From: Osmia lignaria lignaria
Lineage: Eukaryota > Arthropoda > Insecta > Hymenoptera > Megachilidae
Assembly: GCF_051020975.1 (NCBI RefSeq)
Contig: NW_027478169.1
Coordinates: 7,254,001-7,318,000 of the forward strand
DNA length: 64,000 nucleotides
Reading direction: 5' to 3'
The notes beneath the pieces are model-generated. The model did not search any database, was not told where the DNA came from, and saw nothing but the letters and a program-made list of their open reading frames with translations. Both the position numbers and the translations under genes were made by a program. Shown here piece after piece: positions 1 through 13,240 of this stretch (the first letter of the stretch is position 1; every line of letters starts with the position of its first letter).

Positions 1-109
1 ATACATCTGCAAATATCTCGGAAACGAAGCGAGCTATGGCAAAATGTTAAGAGACCTTTTTTGTAGAGAATTAGGTTTCCTACTTTTTATGTTCTATGAT
101 ATTTTTTGA
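1..109 (+). repeat. Left-edge partial monomer
   Basis: This is the last 109 bp of a monomer cut by the window edge. It carries the GATACATCTGC and AATTAGGTTTCC variants and matches 3220-3328, at the same spacing (3219 bp) that relates the next monomer at 110 to the one at 3329. Confidence 0.9.
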
Positions 110-963
110 TCAGATGCGTAGTTCTCGAGATATATCAAGATATTTAAAAGTTCCGAAGCTGCACCAACATAATAGAGGTACAGAAACACCGTGGCCTCTT
201 TCTTTGAGATAACTCTGCACTATTGCGAGCTGCAAATGCCACTTCCAGCTTAGCTGTGCAGAAGAAGAACAACAAGAAGAAGAAATATCTCGAAATATGT
301 CCGTCAGGCCCCATCCCTTGAGATAAATCTGCAAATATCTCGGAAACGAAGCGAGCTATGGCAAAACGTTAAGAGACCTTTCTTGTGGAGAATTAAGTTT
401 CCTACTTTTTATGTTCTATGATATTTTTTGATCAGATGCGTAGTTCTCGAGATATATCAAGATATTTAAAAGTTCCGAAGCCGCACCAACATAAGAGAGA
501 TACAGAAACACCGTGGCCTCTTTCTTTGAGATAACTCTGTACTATTGCGAGCTGCAAATGCCACTTCCAGCTTAGCTGTGCAGAAGAAGAACAACAAGAA
601 GAAGAAATATCTCGAAATATGTCCGTCAGGCCCCATCCCTTGAGATAAATCTGCAAATATCTCGGAAACGAAGCGAGCTATGGCAAAACGTTAAGAGACC
701 TTTCTTGTAGAGAATTAAGTTTCCTACTTTTTATCTTCTATGATATTTTTTGATCAGATGCGTAGTTCTCGAGATATATCAAGATATTTAAAAGTTCCGA
801 AGCCGCACCAACATAATAGAGATACAGAAACACCGTGGCCCCTCCCTTTGAGATAACTCTGCACAATTGCGAGCTGCAAATGCCACTTCCAGCTTAGCTG
901 TGCAGAAGAAGAACAACAAGAAGAAGAAATATCTCGAAATATGTCCGTCAGGCCCCTTCCCTT

Positions 964-985
964 GAGATATATCTGCAAATATCTC
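964..985 (+). repeat. GAGATAT/ATATCTC inverted repeat
   Basis: Arms GAGATAT (964-970) and ATATCTC (979-985) are perfectly complementary around an 8-base loop. Copies with GAGATATATC before TGCAAATATCTC have perfect arms; the commoner GAGATAAATC version has one mismatch. The same element recurs in many monomers of all blocks. Confidence 0.75.
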
Positions 986-2041
986 GGAAACGAAGCGAGC
1001 TATGGCAAAATGTTAAGAGACCTTTTCTGTAGACAATTAAGTTTCCTACTTTTTATGTTCTATGATATTTTTTGATCAGATGCGTAGTTCTCGAGATATA
1101 TCAAGATATTTAAAAGTTCCGAAGCCGCACCAACATAATAGAGATACAGAAACACTGTGGCCCCCTTCTTTGATATAACTCTGCACTATTGCGAGCCGCA
1201 AATGCCACTTCCAGCTTAGCTGTGCAGAAGAAGAACAACAAGAAGAAGAAATATCTCGAAATATGTCCGTCAGGCCCCTTCCCTTGAGATAAATCTGCAA
1301 ATATCTCGGAAACGAAGCGAGCTATGGCAATATCTTAAGAGACCTTTTTTGTAGAGAATTAAGTTTCCTACTTTTTATCTTCTATGATATTTTTTGATCA
1401 GATGCGTAGTTCTCGAGATATATCAAGATATTTAAAAGTTCCGAAGCCGCACCAACATAAGAGAGATACAGAAACACCGTGGCCCCTTTCTTTGAGATAA
1501 CTATGCACTATTGCGAGCTGCAAATGCCACTTCCAGCTTAGCTGTGCAGAAGAAGAACAACAAGAAGAAGAAATATCTCGAAATATGTCCGTTAGGCCCC
1601 TTCCCTTGAGATACATCTGCAAATATCTCGGAAACGAAGCGAGCTATGGCAAAATGTTAAGAGACCTTTTTTGTAGAGAATTAAGTTTCCTACTTTTTAT
1701 GTTCTATGATATATTTTGATCAGATGCGTAGTTCTCGAGATATATCAAGATATTTGATAGTTCCGAAGCTGCACCAACATAATAGAGGTACAGAAACACC
1801 GTGGCCTCTTTCTTTGAGATAACTCTGCACTATTGCGAGCTGCAAATGCCACTTCCAGCTTAGCTGTGCAGAAGAAGAACAACAAGAAGAAGAAATATCT
1901 CGAAATATGTCCGTCAGGCCCCATCCCTTGAGATAAATCTGCAAATATCTCGGAAACGAAGCGAGCTATGGCAAAACGTTAAGAGACCTTTCTTGTAGAG
2001 AATTAAGTTTCCTACTTTTTATCTTCTATGATATTTTTTGA

Positions 2042-2684
2042 TCAGATGCGTAGTTCTCGAGATATATCAAGATATTTAAAAGTTCCGAAGCCGCACCAAC
2101 ATAATAGAGATACAGAAACACCGTGGCCCCTTTCTTTGCGATAACACTGCACTATTGCGAGCTGCAAATGCCATTCCAGCTTAGCTGTGCAGAAGAAGAA
2201 CAACAAGAAGAAGAAATATCTCGAAATATGTCCGTCAGGACCCTTCCCTTGAGATAAATCTGCAAATATCTCGGAAACGAAGCGAGCTATGGCAAAACGT
2301 TAAGACACGTTTTTTGTAGAGAATTATGTTTCCTACAATTTATGTTCTATGATATTTTTTGATCAGAAGCGTAGTTTTCGAGATACATCGAGATATTTAA
2401 AAGTTCCGAAGCCGCACCAACATAATAGAGATACAGAAACACCGTGGCGCCTTTGTTTGAGATAACTCTGCACTATTGCGAGCTGCAAATGCCACTTCCA
2501 GCTTAGCTGTGCAGAAGAAGAACAACAAGAAGAAGAAATATCTCGAAATATGTCCGTCAGGCCCCTTCCCTTGAGATATATCTGCGAATATCTCGGAAAC
2601 GAAGCGAGCTATGGCAAAATGTTAAGAGACCTTTCGTGTAGAGAATTAAGTTTCCTACTTTTTATGTTCTATGATATTTTTTGA
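2042..2684 (+). repeat. Monomer pair copied at 8481 (offset 6439)
   Basis: The first monomer (321 bp) has TTTGCGATAACACTGC and CCATTCC; the second starts AGAAGCG with TTTTCGAGATACATCG. The monomers at 8481 and 8802 share these marks, but the second (8802) also has CCATTCC and then continues like 4425 onward, so it is chimeric. Confidence 0.82.
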
Positions 2685-4424
2685 TCAGATGCGTAGTTCT
2701 CGAGATATATCAAGATATTTAAAAGTTCCGAAGCTGCACCAACATAATAGAGGTACAGAAACACCGTGGCCTCTTTCTTTGAGATAACTCTGCACTATTG
2801 CGAGCTGCAAATGCCACTTCCAGCTTAGCTGTGCAGAAGAAGAACAACAAGAAGAAGAAATATCTCGAAATATGTCCGTCAGGCCCCATCCCTTGAGATA
2901 AATCTGCAAATATCTCGGAAACGAAGCGAGCTATGGCAAAACGTTAAGAGACCTTTCTTGTGGAGAATTAAGTTTCCTACTTTTTATGTTCTATGATATT
3001 TTTTGATCAGATGCGTAGTTCTCGAGATATATCAAGATATTTAAAAGTTCCGAAGCCGCACCAACATAATAGAGATACAGAAACACCGTGGCCCCTTTCT
3101 TTGGGATAACTCTGCACTATTGCGAGCTGGAAATGCCACTTCCAGTTTAGCCGTGCAGAAGAAGAACAACAAGAAGAAGAAATATCTCGAAATATGTCCG
3201 TTAGGCCCCTTCCCTTGAGATACATCTGCAAATATCTCGGAAACGAAGCGAGCTATGGCAAAATGTTAAGAGACCTTTTTTGTAGAGAATTAGGTTTCCT
3301 ACTTTTTATGTTCTATGATATTTTTTGATCAGATGCGTAGTTCTCGAGATATATCAAGATATTTAAAAGTTCCGAAGCTGCACCAACATAATAGAGGTAC
3401 AGAAACACCGTGGCCTCTTTCTTTGAGATAACTCTGCACTATTGCGAGCTGCAAATGCCACTTCCAGCTTAGCTGTGCAGAAGAAGAACAACAAGAAGAA
3501 GAAATATCTCGAAATATGTCCGTCAGGCCCCATCCCTTGAGATAAATCTGCAAATATCTCGGAAACGAAGCGAGCTATGGCAAAACGTTAAGAGACCTTT
3601 CTTGTGGAGAATTAAGTTTCCTACTTTTTATGTTCTATGATATTTTTTGATCAGATGCGTAGTTCTCGAGATATATCAAGATATTTAAAAGTTCCGAAGC
3701 CGCACCAACATAAGAGAGATACAGAAACACCGTGGCCCCTTTCTTTGAGATAACTATGCACTATTGCGAGCTGCAAATGCCACTTCCAGCTTAGCTGTGC
3801 AGAAGAAGAACAACAAGAAGAAGAAATATCTCGAAATATGTCCGTCAGGCCCCATCCCTTGAGATAAATCTGCAAATATCTCGGAAACGAAGCGAGCTAT
3901 GGCAAAACGTTAAGAGACCTTTCTTGTAGAGAATTAAGTTTCGTACTTTTTATGTTCTATGATATTTTTTGATCAGATGCGTAGTTCTCGAGATATGTCA
4001 AGATATTTAAAAGTTCCGAAGCCGCACCAACATAATAGAGATACAGAAACACCGTGGCCCCTTTCTTTGCGATAACTCTGCACTATTGCGAGCTGCAAAT
4101 GCCACTTCCAGCTTAGCTGTGCAGAAGAAGAACAACAAGAAGAAGAAATCTCTCGAAATATGTCCGTCAGGCCCCTTCCCTTGAGATAAATCTGCAAGTA
4201 TCTCGGAAACGAAGCGAGCTATGGCAAAACGTTAAGAGACCTTTTTTGTAGAGAATTAAGTTTCCTACTTTTTATGTTCTATGATATTTTTTGATCAGAT
4301 GCGTAGTTCTCGAGATATATCAAGATATTTAAAAGTGCCGAAGCCGCACCAACATAATAGAGATACAGAAACACCGTGGCCCCTTTCTTTGAGATAACTC
4401 TGCACTATTGCGAGCTGCAAATGC

Positions 4425-7070
4425 CACTTCCAGCTTAGCTGTGCAGAAGAAGAACAACAAGAAGAAGAAATATCTCGAAATATGTCCGTCAGGCCCCATC
4501 CCTTGAGATAAATCTGCAAATATCTCGGAAACGAAGCGAGCTATGGCAAAACGTTAAGAGACCTTTCTTGTAGAGAATTAAGTTTCGTACTTTTTATGTT
4601 CTATGATATTTTTTGATCAGATGCGTAGTTCTCGAGATATATCAAGATATTTAAAAGTTCCGAAGCCGCACCAACATAATAGAGATACAGAAACACCGTG
4701 GCCCCTTTCTTTGCGATAACTCTGCACTATTGCGAGCTGCAAATGCCACTTCCAGCTTAGCTGTGCAGAAGAAGAACAACAAGAAGAAGAAATATCTCGA
4801 AATATGTCCGTCAGGCCCCTTCCCTTGAGATAAATCTGCAAGTATCTCGGAAACGAAGCGAGCTATGGCAAAATGTTAAGAGACCTTTTCTGTAGAGAAT
4901 TAAGTTTCCTACTTTTTATGTTCTATGATATTTTTTGATCAGATGCGTAGATCTCGAGATATATCAAGATATTTAAAAGTTCCGAAGCCGCACCAACATA
5001 ATAGAGATACAGAAACACCGTGGCGCCATTCTTTGAGATAACTCTGCACTAGTGCGAGCCGCAAATGCCACTTCCAGCTTAGCTGTGCAGAAGAAGAACA
5101 ACAAGAAGAAGAAATATCTGGAAATATGTCCGTTAGGCCCCTTCCCTTGAGATAAATCTGCAAATATCTCGGAAACGAAGCAAGCAATGGCAAAATGTTG
5201 AGAGACCTTTTTTCTAGAGAATTAAGTTTCCTACTATTTATGTTCTATGATATTTTTTGATCAGATGCGTAGTTCTCGAGATATATCAAGATATTTAAAA
5301 GTTCCGAAGCCGCACCAACATAATAGAGATACAGAAACACCGTGGCCCCTTTCTTTGGGATAACTCTGCACTATTGCGAGCTGGAAATGCCACTTCCAGT
5401 TTAGCTGTGCAGAAGAAGAACAACAAGAAGAAGAAATATCTCGAAATATGTCCGTCAGGACCCTTCCCTTGAGATAAATCTGCAAATATCTCGGAAACGA
5501 AGCGGGCTATGGCAAAATGTTAGGAGACCTTATTTGTAGAGAATTACGTTTCCTACTTTTTATGTTCTATGATATTTTTTGAACAGATGCGTAGTTCTCG
5601 AGATATATCAAGATATTTAAAAGTTCCGAAGCCGCACCAACATAATAGAGATACAGAAACACCGTGGCCCCTTTCTTTGAGATAACTCTGCACTATTGCG
5701 AGCTGCAAATGCCACTTCCAGCTTCGCTGTGCAGAAGAAGAACAACAAGAAGAAGAAATATCTCGAAATATGTCCGTTAGGCCCCTTCCCTTGAGATAAA
5801 TCTGCAAATATCTCGGAAACGAAGCGAGCTATGGCAAAACGTTAAGAGACCTTTCTTGTAGAGAATTAAGTTTCCTACTTTTTATCTTCTATGATATTTT
5901 TTGATCAGATGCGTAGTTCTCGAGATATATCAAGATATTTAAAAGTTCCGAAGCCGCACCAACATAATAGAGATACAGAAACACCGTGGCCCCTCCCTTT
6001 GAGATAACTCTGCACAATTGCGAGCTGCAAATGCCACTTCCAGCTTAGCTGTGCAGAAGAAGAACAACAAGAAGAAGAAATATCTCGAAATATGTCCGTC
6101 AGGCCCCTTCCCTTGAGATATATCTGCGAATATCTCGGAAACGAAGCGAGCTATGGCAAAATATTAAGAGACCTTTCTTGTAGAGAATTAAGTTTCCTAC
6201 TTTTTATGTTCTATGATATTTTTTGATCAGATGCGTAGTTCTCGAGATATATCAAGATATTTAAAAGTTCCGAAGCTGCACCAACATAATAGAGGTACAG
6301 AAACACCGTGGCCTCTTTCTTTGAGATAACTCTGCACTATTGCGAGCTGCAAATGCCACTTCCAGCTTAGCTGTGCAGAAGAAGAACAACAAGAAGAAGA
6401 AATATCTCGAAATATGTCCGTCAGGCCCCATCCCTTGAGATAAATCTGCAAATATCTCGGAAACGAAGCGAGCTATGGCAAAACGTTAAGAGACCTTTCT
6501 TGTAGAGAATTAAGTTTCCTACTTTTTATCTTCTATGATATTTTTTGATCAGATGCGTAGTTCTCGAGATATATCAAGATATTTAAAAGTTCCGAAGCCG
6601 CACCAACATAATAGAGATACAGAAACACCGTGGCCCCTTTCTTTGGGATAACTCTGCACTATTGCGAGCTGGAAATGCCACTTCCAGTTTAGCTGTGCAG
6701 AAGAAGAACAACAAGAAGAAGAAATATCTCGAAATATGTCCGTTAGGCCCCTTCTCTTGAGATACATCTGCAAATATCTCGGAAACGAAGCGAGCTATGG
6801 CAAAATGTTAAGAGACCTTTTTTGTAGAGAATTAGGTTTCCTACTTTTTATGTTCTATGATATTTTTTGATCAGATGCGTAGTTCTCGAGATATATCAAG
6901 ATATTTAAAAGTTCCGAAGCTGCACCAACATAATAGAGGTACAGAAACACCGTGGCCTCTTTCTTTGAGATAACTCTGCACTATTGCGAGCTGCAAATGC
7001 CACTTCCAGCTTAGCTGTGCAGAAGAAGAACAACAAGAAGAAGAAATATCTCGAAATATGTCCGTCAGGC
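4425..7070 (+). repeat. 2.65-kb duplicated segment, copy 1
   Basis: This eight-monomer stretch matches 8932-11576 at a constant offset of 4506 bp with only a handful of substitutions seen by eye (for example 6183, 6785, 6867). Private marks shared by both copies include TTTCGTAC, GATCTCGAG at the 4939/9445 monomers, TTTTTTCTAGAG, TTTGAACAG and CAGCTTCGC. Left and right edges are set where CCACTTCC/CCATTCC and CCCCTTCC/CCCCATCC differences begin. Confidence 0.88.
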
Positions 7071-8931
7071 CCCTTCCCTTGAGATAAATCTGCAAATATC
7101 GCGGAAACGAAGCGAGCTATGGCAAAATGTTAGGAGACCTTTTTTGTAGAGAATTCAGTTTCCTACTTTTTATGTTCTATGATATTTTTTGATCAGATGC
7201 GTAGTTCTCGAGATATATCAAGATATTTAAAAGTTCCGAAGCCGCACCAACATAAGAGAGATACAGAAACACCGTGGCCCCTTTCTTTGAGATAACTATG
7301 CACTATTGCGAGCTGCAAATGCCACTTCCAGCTTAGCTGTGCAGAAGAAGAACAACAAGAAGAAGAAATATCTCGAAATATGTCCGTTAGGCCCCTTCCC
7401 TTGAGATACATCTGCAAATATCTCGGAAACGAAGCGAGCTATGGCAAAATGTTAAGAGACCTTTTTTGTAGAGAATTAAGTTTCCTACTTTTTATCTTCT
7501 ATGATATTTTTTGATCAGATACGTAGTTCTCGAGATATATCAAGATATTTAAAAGTTCCGAAGCCGCACCAACATAATAGAGATGCAGAAACACCGTGGC
7601 CCCTTTCTTTGAGATAACTCTGCACTATTGCGAGCTGCAAATGCCGCTTCCAGCTTAGCTGTGCAGAAGAAGAACAACAAGAAGAAGAAATATCTCGAAA
7701 TATGTCCGTCAGGCCCCATCCCTTGAGATAAATCTGCAAATATCTCGGAAACGAAGCCAGCTATGGCAAAACGTTAAGAGACCTTTCTTGTAGAGAATTA
7801 AGTTTCCTACTTTTTATGTTCTATGATATTTTTTGATCAGATGCGTAGTTCTCGAGATATATCAAGATATTTAAAAGTTCCGAAGCCGAACCAACATAAT
7901 AGAGATACAGAAACACCGTGGCCCCTCCCTTTGAGATAACTCTGCACAATTGCGAGCTGCAAATGCCACTTCCAGCTTAGCTGTGCAGAAGAAGAACAAC
8001 AAGAAGAAGAAATATCTCGAAATATGTCCGTCAGGCCCCTTCCCTTGAGATATATCTGCGAATATCTCGGAAACGAAGCGCGCTATGGCAAAATGTTAAG
8101 AGACCTTTCTTGTAGAGAATTAAGTTTCCTACTTTTTATGTTCTATGATATTTTTTGATCAGATGCGTAGTTCTCGAGATATATCAAGATATTTAAAAGT
8201 TCCGAAGCTGCACCAACATAATAGAGGTACAGAAACACCGTGGCCTCTTTCTTTGAGATAACTCTGCACTATTGCGAGCTGCAAATGCCACTTCCAGCTT
8301 AGCTGTGCAGAAGAAGAACAACAAGAAGAAGAAATATCTCGAAATATGTCCGTCAGGCCCCATCCCTTGAGATAAATCTGCAAATATCTCGGAAACGAAG
8401 CGAGCTATGGCAAAACGTTAAGAGACCTTTCTTGTAGAGAATTAAGTTTCCTACTTTTTATCTTCTATGATATTTTTTGATCAGATGCGTAGTTCTCGAG
8501 ATATATCAAGATATTTAAAAGTTCCGAAGCCGCACCAACATAATAGAGATACAGAAACACCGTGGCCCTTTTCTTTGCGATAACACTGCACTATTGCGAG
8601 CTGCAAATGCCATTCCAGCTTAGCTGTGCAGAAGAAGAACAACAAGAAGAAGAAATATCTCGAAATATGTCCGTCAGGACCCTTCCCTTGAGATAAATCT
8701 GCAAATATCTCGGAAACGAAGCGAGCTATGGCAAAACGTTAAGACACGTTTTTTGTAGGGAATTATGTTTCCTACAATTTATGTTCTATGATATTTTTTG
8801 ATCAGAAGCGTAGTTTTCGAGATACATCGAGATATTTAAAAGTTCCGAAGCCGCACCAACATAATAGAGATACAGAAACACCGTGGCCCCTTTCTTTGCG
8901 ATAACACTGCACTATTGCGAGCTGCAAATGC

Positions 8932-11576
8932 CATTCCAGCTTAGCTGTGCAGAAGAAGAACAACAAGAAGAAGAAATATCTCGAAATATGTCCGTCAGGC
9001 CCCATCCCTTGAGATAAATCTGCAAATATCTCGGAAACGAAGCGAGCTATGGCAAAACGTTAAGAGACCTTTCTTGTAGAGAATTAAGTTTCGTACTTTT
9101 TATGTTCTATGATATTTTTTGATCAGATGCGTAGTTCTCGAGATATATCAAGATATTTAAAAGTTCCGAAGCCGCACCAACATAATAGAGATACAGAAAC
9201 ACCGTGGCCCCTTTCTTTGCGATAACTCTGCACTATTGCGAGCTGCAAATGCCACTTCCAGCTTAGCTGTGCAGAAGAAGAACAACAAGAAGAAGAAATA
9301 TCTCGAAATATGTCCGTCAGGCCCCTTCCCTTGAGATAAATCTGCAAGTATCTCGGAAACGAAGCGAGCTATGGCAAAATGTTAAGAGACCTTTTCTGTA
9401 GAGAATTAAGTTTCCTACTTTTTATGTTCTATGATATTTTTTGATCAGATGCGTAGATCTCGAGATATATCAAGATATTTAAAAGTTCCGAAGCCGCACC
9501 AACATAATAGAGATACAGAAACACCGTGGCGCCATTCTTTGAGATAACTCTGCACTAGTGCGAGCCGCAAATGCCACTTCCAGCTTAGCTGTGCAGAAGA
9601 AGAACAACAAGAAGAAGAAATATCTGGAAATATGTCCGTTAGGCCCCTTCCCTTGAGATAAATCTGCAAATATCTCGGAAACGAAGCAAGCAATGGCAAA
9701 ATGTTGAGAGACCTTTTTTCTAGAGAATTAAGTTTCCTACTATTTATGTTCTATGATATTTTTTGATCAGATGCGTAGTTCTCGAGATATATCAAGATAT
9801 TTAAAAGTTCCGAAGCCGCACCAACATAATAGAGATACAGAAACACCGTGGCCCCTTTCTTTGGGATAACTCTGCACTATTGCGAGCTGGAAATGCCACT
9901 TCCAGTTTAGCTGTGCAGAAGAAGAACAACAAGAAGAAGAAATATCTCGAAATATGTCCGTCAGGACCCTTCCCTTGAGATAAATCTGCAAATATCTCGG
10001 AAACGAAGCGGGCTATGGCAAAATGTTAGGAGACCTTATTTGTAGAGAATTACGTTTCCTACTTTTTATGTTCTATGATATTTTTTGAACAGATGCGTAG
10101 TTCTCGAGATATATCAAGATATTTAAAAGTTCCGAAGCCGCACCAACATAATAGAGATACAGAAACACCGTGGCCCCTTTCTTTGAGATAACTCTGCACT
10201 ATTGCGAGCTGCAAATGCCACTTCCAGCTTCGCTGTGCAGAAGAAGAACAACAAGAAGAAGAAATATCTCGAAATATGTCCGTTAGGCCCCTTCCCTTGA
10301 GATAAATCTGCAAATATCTCGGAAACGAAGCGAGCTATGGCAAAACGTTAAGAGACCTTTCTTGTAGAGAATTAAGTTTCCTACTTTTTATCTTCTATGA
10401 TATTTTTTGATCAGATGCGTAGTTCTCGAGATATATCAAGATATTTAAAAGTTCCGAAGCCGCACCAACATAATAGAGATACAGAAACACCGTGGCCCCT
10501 CCCTTTGAGATAACTCTGCACAATTGCGAGCTGCAAATGCCACTTCCAGCTTAGCTGTGCAGAAGAAGAACAACAAGAAGAAGAAATATCTCGAAATATG
10601 TCCGTCAGGCCCCTTCCCTTGAGATATATCTGCGAATATCTCGGAAACGAAGCGAGCTATGGCAAAATATTAAGAGACCTTTCTTGTAGTGAATTAAGTT
10701 TCCTACTTTTTATGTTCTATGATATTTTTTGATCAGATGCGTAGTTCTCGAGATATATCAAGATATTTAAAAGTTCCGAAGCTGCACCAACATAATAGAG
10801 GTACAGAAACACCGTGGCCTCTTTCTTTGAGATAACTCTGCACTATTGCGAGCTGCAAATGCCACTTCCAGCTTAGCTGTGCAGAAGAAGAACAACAAGA
10901 AGAAGAAATATCTCGAAATATGTCCGTCAGGCCCCATCCCTTGAGATAAATCTGCAAATATCTCGGAAACGAAGCGAGCTATGGCAAAACGTTAAGAGAC
11001 CTTTCTTGTAGAGAATTAAGTTTCCTACTTTTTATCTTCTATGATATTTTTTGATCAGATGCGTAGTTCTCGAGATATATCAAGATATTTAAAAGTTCCG
11101 AAGCCGCACCAACATAATAGAGATACAGAAACACCGTGGCCCCTTTCTTTGGGATAACTCTGCACTATTGCGAGCTGGAAATGCCACTTCCAGTTTAGCT
11201 GTGCAGAAGAAGAACAACAAGAAGAAGAAATATCTCGAAATATGTCCGTTAGGCCCCTTCTCTTGAGATACATCTGCAAATATCTCGGATACGAAGCGAG
11301 CTATGGCAAAATGTTAAGAGACCTTTTTTGTAGAGAATTAGGTTTCCTACTTTTTATGTTCTGTGATATTTTTTGATCAGATGCGTAGTTCTCGAGATAT
11401 ATCAAGATATTTAAAAGTTCCGAAGCTGCACCAACATAATAGAGGTACAGAAACACCGTGGCCTCTTTCTTTGAGATAACTCTGCACTATTGCGAGCTGC
11501 AAATGCCACTTCCAGCTTAGCTGTGCAGAAGAAGAACAACAAGAAGAAGAAATATCTCGAAATATGTCCGTCAGGC
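8932..11576 (+). repeat. 2.65-kb duplicated segment, copy 2
   Basis: Second copy of the segment at 4425-7070. The right part (from about 11290) matches 3242 onward equally well, so the copy grades into the next mosaic segment. Confidence 0.88.
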
Positions 11577-13240
11577 CCCATCCCTTGAGATAAATCTGCA
11601 AATATCTCGGAAACGAAGCGAGCTATGGCAAAACCTTAAGAGACCTTTCTTGTGGAGAATTAAGTTTCCTACTTTTTATGTTCTATGATATTTTTTGATC
11701 AGATGCGTAGTTCTCGAGATATATCAAGATATTTAAAAGTTCCGAAGCCGCACCAACATAAGAGAGATACAGAAACACCGTGGCCCCTTTCTTTGAGATA
11801 ACTATGCACTATTGCGAGCTGCAAATGCCACTTCCAGCTTAGCTGTGCAGAAGAAGAACAACAAGAAGAAGAAATATCTCGAAATATGTCCGTCAGGCCC
11901 CATCCCTTGAGATAAATCTGCAAATATCTCGGAAACGAAGCGAGCTATGGCAAAACGTTAAGAGACCTTTCTTGTAGAGAATTAAGTTTCGTACTTTTTA
12001 TGTTCTATGATATTTTTTGATCAGATGCGTAGTTCTCGAGATATATCAAGATATTTAAAAGTTCCGAAGCCGCACCAACATAATAGAGATACAGAAACAC
12101 CGTGGCCCCTTTCTTTGCGATAACTCTGCACTATTGCGAGCTGCAAATGCCACTACCAGCTTAGCTGTGCAGAACAAGAACAACAAGAAGAAGAAATCTC
12201 TCGAAATATGTCCGTCAGGCCCCTTCCCTTGAGATAAATCTGCAAGTATCTCGGAAACGAAGCGAGCTATGGCAAAACGTTAAGAGACCTTTTTTGTAGA
12301 GAATTAAGTTTCCTACTTTTTATGTTCTATGATATTTTTTGATCAGATGCGTAGTTCTCGAGATATATCAAGATATTTAAAAGTGCCGAAGCCGCACCAA
12401 CATAATAGAGATACAGAAACACCGTGGCCCCTTTCTTTGAGATAACTCTGCACTATTGCGAGCTGCAAATGCCACTTCCAGCTTAGCTGTGCAGAAGAAG
12501 AACAACAAGAAGAAGAAATATCTCGAAATATGTCCGTCAGGCCCCTTCCCTTGAGATATATCTGCGAATATCTCGGAAACGAAGCGCGCTATGGCAAAAT
12601 GTTAAGAGACCTTTCTTGTAGAGAATTAAGTTTCCTACTTTTTATGTTCTATGATATTTTTTGATCAGATGCGTAGTTCTCGAGATATATCAAGATATTT
12701 AAAAGTTCCGAAGCCGCACCAACATAATAGAGATACAGAAACACCGTGGCCCCTTTCTTTGGGATAACTCTGCACTATTGCGAGCTGGAAATGCCACTTC
12801 CAGTTTAGCTGTGCAGAAGAAGAACAACAAGAAGAAGAAATATCTCGAAATATGTCCGTCAGGACCCTTCCCTTGAGATAAATCTGCAAATATCTCGGAA
12901 ACGAAGCGGGCTATGGCAAAATGTTAGGAGACCTTATTTGTAGAGAATTACGTTTCCTACTTTTTATGTTCTATGATATTTTTTGAACAGATGCGTAGTT
13001 CTCGAGATATATCAAGATATTTAAAAGTTCCGAAGCCGCACCAACATAATAGAGATACAGAAACACCGTGGCCCCTTTCTTTGAGATAACTCTGCACTAT
13101 TGCGAGCTGCAAATGCCACTTCCAGCTTCGCTGTGCAGAAGAAGAACAACAAGAAGAAGAAATATCTCGAAATATGTCCGTTAGGCCCCTTCCCTTGAGA
13201 TAAATCTGCAAATATCTCGGAAACGAAGCGAGGTATGGCA
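11290..13240 (+). repeat. Mosaic segment assembled from three paralogous sources
   Basis: From about 11290 to 12530 the sequence follows 3242-4482 (offset 8048), including the rare AAATCTCTCG and AAAAGTGCCG variants. From about 12540 to 12640 it follows 8035-8135 (offset 4505), sharing GAAGCGCGCTATGG. From 12665 to about 13230 it follows 9767-10330 (offset 2898), sharing TTTGAACAG and CAGCTTCGC. The switches indicate successive unequal exchanges or conversion. Confidence 0.8.

Noticed and set aside
110..334. 74-codon minus-strand frame (LQIYLKG...) as a gene, and its 130 or so relatives
   Set aside because: It uses a TTG start, moves one frame per monomer, has no recognisable domain, and is destroyed by indels in many copies without any other sign of constraint.
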